From Straminergon stramineum (lineage: Eukaryota > Streptophyta > Bryopsida > Hypnales > Calliergonaceae), in assembly GCA_963920665.1 (NCBI GenBank), contig OY987265.1:22883001-22947000 (forward strand): 64,000 nt of DNA, written 5' to 3'. Shown here piece after piece: positions 1-18,931 of the stretch. The stretch's first letter is position 1, and the number at the start of each line of letters is the position of its first letter. The translations under genes were made by a program, and so were the position numbers. A model generated the notes under the pieces. That model did not search any database. It saw nothing but the letters and a program-made list of their open reading frames with translations, and was not told where the DNA came from.

Positions 1-7615
<7,615 letters not shown>

Positions 7616-8006
7616 AGGAGACTAGCGGAGCAGAGGAACTTGAGGAGGTTATTGAACATAATCATTCCCCAGCTATGTTGTGTAAATGAAGAATGCCATG
7701 CCCATATCAGTGTTTGGTTTATACTAGATCTCGGTGCGAAGAGGTTGATGTTATACAGTGATACAGTGCCTTGAAAACTCCGTTGTGTGACTAGATTTCT
7801 TTGTTTGGGTTCTATGTGGATACCCACGCTCAGGGACGCAGGCAAATTTATGTGATGTTGTCGGTACTAGACGTTTGTATAGTTTCCAGAGATGTCGTAA
7901 GCATCCACTTGGAATGGATGGGTCAACTTCGTGTGTAACTTACACTGAAGTTAAATAATGGATTGATTGTATAAGTTACTGGGTGTTATTTTGGTGTTGA
8001 TGTTAA

Positions 8007-8586
8007 CCCCTAAGCGTGCAGAGTCTTCTCTGGAATTGACGATTTGAGAAAAATCATTATAAAGTGCTATTCGGAAGAATATTTTGGAATTGATGTACAA
8101 ATAAAAGTTGTAGAGTTTGAGTTGTAGATTCCATTCTGTAGTGTTAGATTCACCAATGCTATCACCAATATTTTTTTATAAATTTTGAAAGGGAAATTTC
8201 AAAACTACTTCTAAATTCAATTACAAGCAAAACATCATCATTTTTGTGTAAAATTTGTTGGAATGGATTTGAAATGAGGTTCTCTTCACATGCCTGATTT
8301 TTTGGAATTTTTATGTTCTTAAAATTTATGACCTCATTTTTGCAAATCCTATTTTGAACTAGAGGCAAGACAATTTTGGCTTCGTCAATCACTTGACGTT
8401 CTTGCACATTTGTAATTTTAGAAAAATATGTACTCTATTAACACCAAATCCAACCATTAGATAGGACAACTTGATAAAATATCTCCACAAAATAATTAGG
8501 ATAACTTTCATCCAAGCAATAATGAGGATGAAATTGGAGTTTGAATATGTTGATTGTCTGAAACATTGACATAGGAGCACTTAGGG
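8007..8586. mobile_element. TTAA-flanked element, ~580 bp, copy 1
   Basis: Begins CCCCTAAGCGTGCAG right after a TTAA at 8003-8006 and ends GCACTTAGGG, followed by a degraded TTCAA. It lies about 390 bp after the stop codon of the malic enzyme gene and may abut its 3' UTR. The element at 18932-19501 is a diverged reverse-complement copy along its whole length; for example the segment around 8041-8110 matches 19381-19470 inverted. It has no coding capacity for a transposase. The weak ORFs inside (8162-8407, 8389-8580) are not credible genes. Confidence 0.65.
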
Positions 8587-8796
8587 TTCAATGGTACTGG
8601 TACCCAATGACTTTGATCCAAAGATTTCCATCAGAATATTGATCATTTTTTTGTATGTGATTTTAGCTTCTTTGTTGAGTAGATTGGACCATTGGAAGCA
8701 AGTCCATTTTTTTATCCTTGCAAGGGTCTATCACCTAGGTTGCCACCCAAGCTTCATCAAGATTCCAGGATGAATAGGTGCATTCTTTGTTCTTAA

Positions 8797-9020
8797 TCCT
8801 TGAATGCCAAGTTGGTGATCGTGGAAATCAAGCATTTTGGAACCATGTGACATCATCACTACTTTAAAAAAATCAAAAATATTCATTGGGAGTCAAACTA
8901 TTGTTGAAGATCTTCCCTTTTCACCCCCAATTTCGAGGATGAATAATTTCACTTTTGTCTTATACACAAGAATTCCTTGTCATTCGTGAGACGAAAAACG
9001 TCCACCTCGGCATTTAGGGA
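8797..9020. mobile_element. TTAA-flanked MITE, ~224 bp
   Basis: Flanked by TTAA at 8793-8796 and 9021-9024. The left end is TCCTTGAATGCC and the right end, reverse-complemented, TCCCTAAATGCCGAGG. It is the inverted counterpart of 20623-20845, which has nearly the same length and matches across the body (the gatgtcac segment and the tail on the sides of the cacctcgg/cgaggtgg ends). Partial relatives lie at 9642-9742 and about 18449-18545. Confidence 0.65.
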
Positions 9021-9024
9021 TTAA

Positions 9025-10284
9025 TGTTATCTGGAAGGTCATTTGTTGGACGCTTGTTGTCCTCCACAGGGTTTGACTATTTGAATGTCAATGAATATAA
9101 AATCTGAGAAGTTATAAACAATAGGAGACTCTAAATCTATTTGCTTTTGTAACATATTTATTGACCTAGTGGAAATTTCAAACTCTCAAATCAAAATTTT
9201 TATCTTACATAGAAGCTAAATCTCATAGGTCCTCATTGTAATGTGAAGTACTTTTCAACAAAAGAATCTTGAAGTCATTTGATTGTAAGTATAAATTTTT
9301 TTACTAACCTTGTAAGGACATGAAAGCCAAAAAGTCGTCAATGGATGACTATCCAAGATAACTATAGAAATGAAGAATGCACTTATTGGTCCAAAAATCA
9401 AATCATTTTTGAGTGACTACATTGGTCATATGCCAATGTCCAATACAAACATAGACAATTCAATAATAGGAACCATATTCAGTTACTTAATTAGACAATT
9501 TTATGTGTAGTTACCTTCACTTTTAAAGGTGTAAGGAACAATATACTATATGGTACTATATTTGAGTCTTTGAATACTAGTTATATACTAATATGGCAAG
9601 ACATGTGTACACTATTGGACTGAAAATTCATACAGTATTTTGACCTCCAATGAATATTTTTAATTTTTTTTAATGTAGATGATGTCACACGGTATCAAAA
9701 GGGTTGATTTCCACGGGCACCAATCCATCCTTTAACGGTTAAACATATAAACCTTATCATGCTCAAAATACACAATGAGATGTATAGAATTTAAGACCAA
9801 ATTTTACAACTTCCAAAACATGTAGGAGGTGTACAAATTGGAAGTATCATGTGCTAGTACTATCTTGTACAAGATAAATACAAACTTTGTTCACTACTAT
9901 ATCCCTCAATTCTTTAACCTTCCATGCCAAATACACAAAAGACAGAAGTTTGCATTCTAAATTGGGCTTTCTAGACCTTTAAAGGTTAACCTATTATTTG
10001 CCCTCATATTTCTATTTCAAGGAAATTCCTCTAGTGGTGTACCTAGTCAAATGACATGATTTGTACTCCCTCTAAAAATCTTGGGCACTCTCAATGTTCA
10101 AGGTTTAGTCTTCCAAAACCCTACTCACCATCCATTTCAATCCTCCATCAAATTAGGGAACATTAAATTTTTGAGAAGGCATGCATGTTTGCTAGACCCA
10201 TAAATGTACTTTAGTACACTTATTAAGGTATCTTTGTATGTCACTTGATTCCAAAATTGACTATGAAAGTTTGACCTTCTTTCT
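9025..10284. other. AT-rich intergenic DNA without a supportable gene
   Basis: Apart from the partial MITE at 9642-9742, I see no conserved coding frame, RNA gene or tandem array here. Base composition is strongly AT-rich, unlike the GC-richer block that starts near 10380 upstream of the RING gene. Confidence 0.6.
9642..9742. mobile_element. Partial copy of the ~223-bp TTAA MITE
   Basis: This stretch aligns to the right half of 20623-20845: both start with ga(c/t)(c/t)tccaatgaatattt, share gatgatgtcacac and gttgatttccac, and end in GGTTAA. The left half is missing or too diverged to see. Confidence 0.5.
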
Positions 10285-10286
10285 TA

Positions 10287-10358
10287 CTCCCTCTGTCTCA
10301 AAATAAATCCGAGGTATTTTCCACTAGAAATCACGGATTTATTTTGAGACTGAGGGAG
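10287..10358. mobile_element. 72-bp Stowaway-like MITE with intact TIRs
   Basis: A minimal element flanked by TA at 10285-10286 and 10359-10360. The left end is ctccctctgtctcaaaataa and the right end, reverse-complemented, ctccctcagtctcaaaataa, so the inverted repeats cover about 25 nt each and leave a loop of only about 20 nt. The CTCCCTCYGTC start and TA target duplication are the known hallmarks of Stowaway (Tc1/mariner) MITEs in plants. Related ends occur at 14407, 18272 and about 33905-33921. Confidence 0.8.
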
Positions 10359-10379
10359 TACAGAGAAGGATTCTCTGTC

Positions 10380-11411
10380 ATCCATTGGACAGCGACGTTA
10401 CAGGATGTTTCGCCAAGTGGCGAAAAATCGTGCATAAAAAAAAAACACTGAGTGTACAACCACCGTATACAGGGAGTGACTTTCGTCGCAAATACCAGAC
10501 AGCTGCCCCCAGGACCCCGCCTTCCTTCGCCAGTTATGGACGTGTCCTCCAGTCCACGCCGCGCTTGGTCTTCGCCACTCGTTTTGCGTCCTCCCTTCCT
10601 AGCACTTGCCCTTCAGCCACCACACTCCGCCCTCCGCTGAATCCACTCCAGCTCCTCCTCTTCTTGCCAATTAAGGTAAGGGAGCACCTGCCAGTCATTC
10701 AGTTTATTAGTTTGATCAGTTCATGGCAAGCTCCTCCCCTCCACCTTGGTCGGTATCCGGAATTGCCTCCCCGGCCTTTCTAGAAATCCATTCTTTGCGT
10801 CCCCCGTCTATAGCTTCGTCACCACTTAAGTCGCGTTGCGGGACCGACGGAAGGAAAGTGGGCGCGAAGGAACTCACTCGTCCCAGCGGTGGCGGAGGGA
10901 AAGCCGAAGATTCCATCTCAAGAGCACACCTGGGGTCAGAATTCGGGAGGGAAGTGTGTGTGTGTGTGTGAGTGTGTGTGCGTGTCGTAACTTGTAGGGC
11001 CAGTATTGAGACTTGGAGGGGGGGTCAACGATCGCTAAGAGGTGGAGAGGAAAGGGGGAAAGAGTTGGTAGTTTGTGCAAGGGGAATTTGGAAGGTAGGG
11101 GTGACGAGGGACCACTGCTGCTGGATTTGGGGTGAAGAGAGCTAGATTGGGTCGGAATTGAATTGAGTGAGTTTGAATGACCTTTGGAATAGAGCATCGT
11201 GGTCCCGAGGTTGTTGGGTTTGTGGATAGAGGATTGTTTTTTGGGATTGTGGACAATAGATAGAGGATTCTTGTATCCGAGGTTGCTTCTTTTCTGGAAA
11301 TTTGAGTTGGGTGAGCGTCAACACCGAGGAATTCTTAGAGAATTCGCGAGGTTGGGTGTCTCGAGGCAAATTTTGAGTTAGATTGTGTGAAGCGCGTGTC
11401 GATTCCCAGCT
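10380..11411 (+). promoter_or_regulatory. GC-richer upstream and 5' leader region of the RING-H2 gene, with a TG microsatellite
   Basis: Base composition shifts abruptly from AT-rich to mixed or GC-rich at about 10380 and stays so through the gene. The region holds pyrimidine-rich tracts (10500-10660), a TG-rich microsatellite at about 10954-10984 and purine-rich runs (11030-11060), as expected for a promoter and 5' UTR. No convincing TATA box or protein-coding exon was found. Open frames on both strands here look like by-products of the composition. A possible leader-intron donor (aaggtaaggg) lies near 10674. Confidence 0.4.
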
Positions 11412-12443
11412 ATGTCTTCCACCGCCCCAACATGGATCCCTCCTCCTCCCCTCCCTCCCAGCAGGACGGTTGTCAACAGCAAGGTGATGGTGGTCGCCGT
11501 CGCCATCCTCTTCGCCGTCGTCCTCTTCATCCTCTGTCTCCACATCTACGCCAAGTGGTTCTGGCGCAACCAAGCTTCAGTCACAATTGTCGCCAGCGAC
11601 GGCACAGTTCACACTCTCTCCTGGCGCCGCCGCCGCTACCGTGGCGACCCTCGCATCCACCACCCAGACAACCCCCCCGCTTCTTCCCAATCCGTTGGCC
11701 TCGCACGCGACGTCGTGGAAGCTCTCCCCACCTTTGAATTTTCGGGGGAAGAGGGACGGAAGCTGGAATGCGCGGTGTGCTTGGAGGATTTTGAAGAGGG
11801 CGAGAAGGGGCGGACGTTACCCAAGTGCGGCCACGATTTCCACTTGGAGTGCATTGACATGTGGTTGCACTCGCACTCGACGTGTCCGTTGTGTCGCACG
11901 AGCGTGGCGGGGGAGGATGAGACGAAGGAGGTGGTGGTTCAAGTTGAGGAGCAAGCGGGGAGAGGTGTTATGGGTGACGTTGGGGGGGCGTTTATGGCGG
12001 CGATGAGAGCTTCACGGCGACGGCAACGGTCGTTAAGTAGTCCTACGGGGCTGAATAGTCTTCCGCGCACAGGCGAGGATCAGGAAGAAGCGGACAATCG
12101 TGAAGAAATGGTGCCAGAGATTCCTGCCAGGGAGACGATGTCGCAGGAGAGTTTGAAAGAGTATGAAACGCCGTCTGTGAGTACTGTTGTTGCGGAGTCG
12201 AGGCCTACGTCTGGTATTCGTGCGCCGTTTCAAGTGACTGTTGATATTCCGAGAGCGGGGGTTGTGGGCATTGGGAACTCTGCGAATGTGATGTCGCCCA
12301 TGGCGCGCGCGTCGGCGAGCTTTCGGAGGTTGTTGAGTCGAGGGAAGAGTGTGGTGACACCGCAGAGTGACGAGGACGAATCTTCTTCTTCACCGAGAAC
12401 TCCATCGCCGCCGCCACCACCACCACCACCACCAAATGTTTGA
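11412..12443 (+). CDS. ATL-type RING-H2 E3 ubiquitin ligase, single exon
   Basis: 343 aa, intronless as usual for the ATL family. Order of parts: proline-rich N-terminus; one hydrophobic segment, about residues 25-47, likely a membrane anchor; a basic patch WRRRRYRG (71-78); a GLARDVVEALPTFEF stretch (96-110) where ATLs carry the GLD region; then a complete RING-H2 finger with C120, C123, C139, H141, H144, C147, C158, C161 and the ATL-type WL after the sixth ligand. The C-terminal half is low-complexity and ends in a run of prolines from CCA/CCG codons. Such proteins transfer ubiquitin from an E2 to substrates at membranes, often in stress or defence responses; the substrate is unknown. The start was chosen as the first Met of the long frame, leaving the membrane segment near the N-terminus. 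The antisense frame at 11142-11573 is a shadow. Confidence 0.9.
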   Translation: MSSTAPTWIPPPPLPPSRTVVNSKVMVVAVAILFAVVLFILCLHIYAKWFWRNQASVTIVASDGTVHTLSWRRRRYRGDPRIHHPDNPPASSQSVGLARDVVEALPTFEFSGEEGRKLECAVCLEDFEEGEKGRTLPKCGHDFHLECIDMWLHSHSTCPLCRTSVAGEDETKEVVVQVEEQAGRGVMGDVGGAFMAAMRASRRRQRSLSSPTGLNSLPRTGEDQEEADNREEMVPEIPARETMSQESLKEYETPSVSTVVAESRPTSGIRAPFQVTVDIPRAGVVGIGNSANVMSPMARASASFRRLLSRGKSVVTPQSDEDESSSSPRTPSPPPPPPPPPNV

Positions 12444-12486
12444 GAATTGGATATAGTTTGCTGCCATTCTGCAAATCAATGCTTTC

Positions 12487-12870
12487 CCGAAACCCTAATC
12501 GTTGCTTCGCCAAGTTTGACAAGGTTCTCCGTGACTTGCAAGCCTTTCCGTTCACCTCGTGGATTAACAAGCTTGATCCTTGCCGAAACCTTAATCCTGC
12601 ATCACCAGCTCAGCTATGACAAGGTGTTCCGTGGCTTGGAATCCTTTCCATCTACTTCGCCATCGTCGAGCTTGATTTGGGCCGAAACCCTAATTCTGCA
12701 TCACCAGCTCAACTTTGACAAGGTGTTCCTTGCCTTGCAATCCTGATCGCCTCCACATTGAATGAGCTTGATCCATTCCGAAACCCTAATCGTGCACCAC
12801 CAGCTTCGACAAGGCGCTTCATGGCTTTGCAATCACCTCCATATTGAGGAGCTTGATCCATTAAATGAAG
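12487..12870 (+). repeat. Four-unit minisatellite (~97 bp) with one telo-box per unit
   Basis: Units start with ccgaaacc(c/t)taat at 12487, 12583, 12682 and 12778, so the period is 96-99 bp. Shared later parts are catcaccagct, gacaaggtgttcc, (t/g)gcttgcaatcc and gagcttgat. Each unit begins with the plant telo-box AAACCCTAA, one copy changed to AAACCTTAA. The array starts 44 bp after the RING gene stop codon and is likely in its 3' UTR or immediate downstream DNA. A 99-codon open frame through it (12447-12746) only reflects the repeat. Confidence 0.85.
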
Positions 12871-13238
12871 TGCGCAGAGAGGGATTAGTGCAATTCTGCT
12901 TCGGTGGAGTATCATAGTGTAATTTATATATAATTATTGTAGGACCAGGTTGCAATTCAGCAACTTTCAGAGTAGGAATAATGTGTACAGAAGTCATGCA
13001 AGCTCAGTGAGCTGCAACATCGTAGAGTTGTAAATTAACGGCGATATGTCTTTTGCAAAGGCACGAATATGAAGATGGGCCTTGGCGAGGTCATGGCACT
13101 TCTGGAGCATTTTTTCCAAAGATCCCTTTTTTGTCAAGAATAGTTTGTTTTGGCTCTGGTTTTCTTGCATGTTACAGCGTTCATTTCATTAGGTTTTTTC
13201 ATTTGCAGACTTTGTCAACACCGGATTGAGTTGATTAA

Positions 13239-13870
13239 CCCCTAAATGCCCAAGGCACCAGATTCTGGTGTTTTGAAAACTTTGAAATTAAGTAAAACCC
13301 AACCAAATTGCTATTATTATTAGTTTATATTTTTGGAGAATTCTTTTTGAAGTCTAGTTTTAGGATCAAAAAGTTGATCTGAAAAATAAAGGATTATGAT
13401 TTTTCTATTGAAGATTTTATGCAAGGATGCCCATTGCAATCTTGACTTCCCATTGAGGGCTCTTGAAAATGAGCCTCAAATACACTAGATCTTGGAGGCA
13501 AAATCACTTTAGAAATTCATTTAAAAAAATTGTAGAATAGATTTTGAATAACCGTAAATTGATTGGGGTTGTGCATGCTAGGTCCTATAACCTCATATTT
13601 TTTTAGTGACCAACTTTTTAGAGTTGACATGCAAAAGGTGAATTGAAAAATTTTCACAATTTTTACACCCTCATGATCAAACATTATAATCTTTCAATCT
13701 GTAAGAGATATAGTTATGTTTTCTTTTCCTATGTGACCTCTAACATGTCTAGTTAGAATTTGTATGGTTACAATTCAAAAGAAATTGGTACAACTTATGA
13801 AAATGTTGACTTTTTGTTCAATTTAGAGCTAATTTCAAGGAGCTCCAAACAGGCCTTGGGCATTTAGGGG
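13239..13870. mobile_element. TTAA-flanked element, ~632 bp
   Basis: TTAA at 13235-13238 and 13871-13874 flank perfect 17-nt inverted ends: CCCCTAAATGCCCAAGG on the left, and on the right its reverse complement. The interior is AT-rich and non-coding. This is the cleanest member of the TTAA/CCC group in the window. Confidence 0.75.
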
Positions 13871-15228
13871 TTAATGATTCATTGGGGCTATGATTTTATG
13901 AATCTATAATATAATGATCACAATGCATAAGCACGAAAGTAGACTACAGCTTTACGGTGGGATCAGTCAAAATTGAGCCATGTGCCAAGAATGTCCTAAA
14001 AGATTTAGAGAATAACTTGATGCTTGTTGCACAGTTTTCAAAATGTTGGCATTGAAAATAGGAACTTTTTCAAGAATCTTCCAATCCAACTTTGACCTGG
14101 ATAGTGTGTTTTATGCCCTTCATAGGTGTTTATGTTTTATACGTATTGGAAAATGTAGTTCCTAAGTTGCAACTTTGGTGTTCAATATTTAAATGAAGTG
14201 AAGAAACAAGATTTCAACTTTGAAACTACTCAATTAAACTTTTGACAACTAATAAGGTTTGTGCATCCATAACCATCATTGCCGAGAATATGGCAACTAC
14301 CATTTGGACCAAACATCAAACCCATAACCTCAATATTGATGACACAAGTTATACTCAATTAAAACACAAGAGTCTAGATAGGAGAACCCACTCTTGATTT
14401 TTTGTACTCCCTTTGTCCCGAAATAAATCCATGTTTTCCAAATGTACTAGTCCCAAATTAAATTTGTTATGGTGCAAGCAATTGGCCCTCTACAACTTGA
14501 TTGACAACAATTGAAGTTAGATGGCACATTCCAAAGAAAACGGATTTGTAGATAACATTATATAGCAATTCGATCCTTGCAAAGGCAATCGAAATGCAAA
14601 CTCTAACCAACCAAAGGCAAAGAATTCAACCCACAATTATATATAAAAAAAAAAAAACTACTAAAAAATCTCTTGTTGAGAATCTCCTAGAGTTGAATCA
14701 CAAGACCTAGTTGAAATTGAATATAGAGAACATCAATAGATGTTACTGCACCAATGTTGCTCAGAAAATGATCAAAATTAGTACCAATGGAGTAGTTCCA
14801 AAATGGGGGGAAATTTGTCACTTTCAATGCTTGTTTTCAATATGCATTGTTCCACTATTTACTTTCACTTTTTGTAGATAGAATTTTTGTAAAGTTTTGA
14901 AGTTTTTATAAAAATACATTAAATATAATAGCCGGAGTCCAGTAGAAGTTAAAGTGTAGTGTAAATGCAGTCAAATATACATGATAATGTGAAAAGGACC
15001 AATAGACAGCTAGTTAGAGAGGTTATTGTTGGTTAGGCAAATAGACTTAATATTTAACTCCTAGTTGGTTACGGCCAAGAAAGTATAAGGGCAATTTGTC
15101 TTGCCTTTTTTTTCTCTCTTTCATCGTTGCAATGATTGCTCGTTAGTCTATGGTACTCATGTAATTCCTTCATGATTAATGAAAATTGTGTATTCGACTA
15201 ATCTTTATTGTGTCTACTTTTCTTGCAG

Positions 15229-16130
15229 CCAGGGATTGGCTTGTTGTTCTTTTGTTGTCTAATTGCTAGTGATTGGCAATTTTTTGTGTTTAGTGACTTA
15301 GCCAGTGATTGGCAGTTACTTGTTTTCTTTTGTTTTGTCAAGTAATTGTAAGTTGTGAGTCTGTCAAATTGTCGTGATCTGTTGTGTAAGGCAGTGAGTC
15401 TTGGGTGAGTAGTTTCCTTTGCCAGAGATTGGCTGATTTCAGTGTGTAGGTCTAATAGCCAAGGATTGGGAAGGTTCTTGTTTGATTTATAATTTATTAG
15501 TTAAGTTGTGAGAACTTTATGGAAGGAGAAGTTGGTGAGTACAATGCTTTCTTAAGTTAATCTAGTGATTGGTTTAGTGTTGTTATAATTTCTTAATTGT
15601 CAAATCGTCATGTTCTGTTTGGTGAAGCTACTGAGTTCTTGTGAGTGTGTCAAATATTTAGTTCTACCAGTGAGTGGCAGTGAGTTTGAAGAGCATGACA
15701 ATTAGCCAGAGATTGGCATTGTTCCTTATTTTGTTCTTAGTCTACTAGTAAAGTATTAAGTCAAATAGACTGTGAGTATAATTTGAGGAGAGATTAAGCC
15801 AGTGAGTGGCATTGAAGTTCCTTGTGAGTTAAGTCTACTGGTCTGGTAAAGGCTATAGATAAAACTATTATTAAGTTTTGATTGATTAATGTCAAATAGC
15901 TGAGAAGAAAGCTGGGAGAGCTTGGTGAATCAATTGAGTAAAATGAAGTCAGTAATTGAAAGATAGAAAGTCTTAAAATCTGGTTGTAAGCGAGTGGCTA
16001 GGGATTGGTCTTAGTATGTCATTGAGTCAATTAGCCAAAAATTGATTCTTTAGTTTTGTTACTAGGAATGAAGCGGATGTCAAATTGATGGAGAATAAAA
16101 GTAATGATGGCGAACCAGTGATTGGAGGAC
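15229..16130 (+). repeat. Degenerate array of about a dozen GCCAGNGATTGGC motifs
   Basis: Copies lie near 15230, 15270, 15300, 15421, 15461, 15562, 15667, 15703, 15797, 15992, 16032 and 16115, reading for instance agccagggattggc, agccagtgattggcag, gccagagattggctg, agccagtgagtggcatt. Spacing is irregular, about 30-195 bp. The motif is itself imperfectly palindromic (GCCA...TGGC). Sequence between copies is mostly not conserved, though tgtcaaattgtcgtgatctg near 15364 resembles tgtcaaatcgtcatgttctg near 15599. No function is known to me. Confidence 0.6.
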
Positions 16131-16916
16131 CAATGTTGGAGTTCAAGCCAAAGGGAGTAATCAGAAGACAAATAGGTAGTAAGTGACTACCAACTGAATA
16201 AGTGGTCTATTTTGTTAACAAATTATTATTTGAATTTGTCCAATAGTCTAGATTCAATTAATTCTTTCATTATAATTAATGTGTGTAATAGTTAAATTAA
16301 ATGAGAATAAGAATAATAAAAATGAAATAACCAATAAAATAATTTTGGTTGTAATCAATGAAGAATTCCATTAGTTTATAATAAAAAAGATTTTATTTAT
16401 TTAGATGTTTCATTAAGTGGATGGTCTTAACAATGGTTTTGTTATGAAATTAGAGTATAGTCAAATTGTCTTACAATTTAAATGGTATTAAAATAATCAA
16501 TTGACATTGTGTGATGAGATTGTGATGCAAAAAAAAATAGGGAACAAGATCCTTTGTTGTAGAATCTTTGTGTATCTTTTGATGTAGTAGTATTTGGAAG
16601 TTTGGACAAATTGACAACTCATGGTAGATTGATAGGATGTTGTAGTATTTTAGTGAGACTATTTGACCAAATAGCAAATTGTGAAGTTGTAAATGTTGTA
16701 AATGCAAATATGTGGGCATTGGATCATATGACTTAATGTTGGAAAGTTAACATGACCATTTGATCTAAACATAATTTAATATAATGAATCTTTACTTTTG
16801 TATGTTTTGCATATTGGGCCAATTGACAATAAATTAAATTGGAAAAGTAATCAAGGAATAAGTGCAAAGTTTGTGGGCTTGATTAGGTTGATAGAACAAG
16901 AGCCATGCTTATTTAA

Positions 16917-17849
16917 CCCCTAAAGGACCAAACGGTGTTTTTTGGCAACATAGTGATTTCAGGCACCTCACTACGGATGGAATTTTTATTTTTTTTCTTT
17001 GAAATTCTCAAAAAACCTGTGCCCGAGGAGTAGCTTTCAGACCCAAAAAATTTCATAACTTTTGAATACATGGTTAAAAAGTTATTGCATGATATGTTGT
17101 TTTCATTGCTCAGCGGGCAGCCCGGGCAGCAAAAAAAACTTCTTTAAAAATTACTTTTTTTTAAAATAAAAATTTTAAATTTATTTTACTGATTTTTATA
17201 TACATGGAAAGCTTTGAATCATTCCATTTTGATTTATGAGATGAAAGTTATGAAGAGTTTTAGTTGTGGGTAGTAATGGAATCTCTACTCTAAAATAAAC
17301 TTTGAAGACCTTTATTTCACTCAATTTTTAATATTTTTGGAAAAAAATAAAAACGTGAGGTGTAGATTGTTTATTACAACAATTTAACCATTGGGATTGG
17401 CATTTTTCAATTCCTTAAATAAATTATTAACAATTTAGTATTTTGAATCATCCTCTACATCTTTCAACTTACTATTTTTTTCCTATATGTTGTACAATTC
17501 CAAATGATCTAAAATTTTTCAAGCATGTAGCCAACATGACTTGAAGAATGAATCCAAAGAGTTACAACCATTTTGAACATTTTTTCATAATGATCTGACC
17601 TTGTGGAGTGCATCTGCCCGGATTTTTGCAGGGCCAAAAAATGGCTTTCTGTCGCTTGAAATGCTATATCTTGCAATCCAAACGGTGGAAATTTTTGAAA
17701 TTTTTTCCACATCTTCGCAAACCAGCTTACTACAAGATCTTACGGTTACATTTGTCCAAAAATGTATTTTTTCTAAAATTTGGTACTTGTACTACAAATG
17801 ATAGTTTGGGAGCGTTTTTGGTGAAAACATAGTCAAATACCTTTAGGGG
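16917..17849. mobile_element. TTAA-flanked element, ~933 bp
   Basis: TTAA at 16913-16916 and 17850-17853. Ends are CCCCTAAAGGACCAAA on the left and, reverse-complemented, CCCCTAAAGGTATTTG on the right, so the first ten bases match exactly. The interior is AT-rich with several short open frames on both strands (for example 17509-17712 minus), none of which resembles a transposase. Confidence 0.7.
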
Positions 17850-18931
17850 TTAACAAACCCTTGGCAAATTGACATTAGAATTCTAGTATAGGACTCGGAC
17901 AATAGGTCGTTAGTTTGTATTTATGGGAATTGGACCAATATTAGGATAGGCTAGAGAAATTCCTGTACGTTCTTTAAAAATAAATTATAAAATTAAGTTT
18001 TATATTCTATTATCAAAATTGAGTGATTTCCTACAATAAATGTGACCTTAGATACAAAACTATAGTCTATTTGACTTTTCCCAAACCAAAGAACCACTAC
18101 TAGGGATTCTTTGGGTTTTGTTTCCCAAGCTTTTCCCACACTACACTTTTTCACACCTTTTGGGATTTATTAGAAGCTACAATAACTACATAATCTCTTG
18201 AAAATAAGAGCAACTCATATGTTAATCTAGCCATTTCCAAGACAACCCGTATTTTTTTCAGGACAAAGGGAGTACACTACTTGACAATAACTTATTCACA
18301 AGGTGTCGATGCTTATTAGCCTAGCAAGGATGTTGCAGACTAGAGTGATCCGATGGATGACAGAGAACTCTTGCATGTGAGCTAGAAGTACCATTATTCA
18401 TCCCTGGAATTTGGTACAAAAAGGGGGAGGTCTTGCATAGTAGTATGACCTCCAATGATTACTTTCAAGGTTTTTTTAAGTAGATGATTCACATTGTTTC
18501 AAAAAAGAAGATTTCCATGATGACCAGCCCGTTCTTACAAGGTTAGAGTGCATTGGGATCCTCTTTCACTTGCCAACAAGATCCAATAAAAACAACTCAT
18601 GTTTTATAGTATGGAGTAGTAAGTATGCTCAATTGCAATTATTGTTGATTTTTGTATACATCTCCAAAATCAACATGTACCTATGCGGTAGAAATGATTT
18701 CACAATCTCTACCCTAAACACTTTGACCTTTCAAAAGTTTTGTATACAAAATCCAATTGACGCATTCTTTGGTGTATTGCAACCTTCTTTCACTTGTCAA
18801 CAAGAAAAAATGAAAATTTGACTAATCTAGTAATAGTAACTAGGTTTAGTAAGAAAACATGGAAGTGAACAATTCTGTCTCTTTGAAACATGCTACACTA
18901 ACAAGTTTTTAAAATTTGCTAAAAAACTTAA

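Larger units (their letters stand above)
14407..18272. mobile_element. Candidate large Stowaway/mariner-ended element, ~3.9 kb
   Basis: Left end ctccctttgtcccgaaataa after TA (14405-14406) and right end, reverse-complemented, ctccctttgtcctgaaaaaa before TA (18273-18274), in facing orientation. The interior carries the GATTGGC array (15231-16130) and the TTAA element 16917-17849, but no transposase frame. The two ends may belong to one large non-autonomous element swollen by insertions, or to two unrelated fragments. Confidence 0.35.

Noticed and set aside
11142..11573. 143-codon minus-strand frame opposite the RING-H2 gene
   Set aside because: It lies antisense to the leader and start of a well-supported gene and its sequence is low-complexity.
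12487..12870. Interstitial telomere array
   Set aside because: Each ~97-bp unit has only one AAACCCTAA; there is no head-to-tail CCCTAAA run, so it is a minisatellite with telo-boxes.
14930..15230. Possible retrotransposon LTR (TG...CA with an aataatct-type tail before the GATTGGC array)
   Set aside because: No second copy of this stretch occurs in the window, there is no clear primer-binding site, and no gag or pol coding sequence follows.
15229..16130. CRISPR-like array
   Set aside because: Spacing is irregular, repeats are degenerate, and the DNA is clearly a plant nuclear genome.
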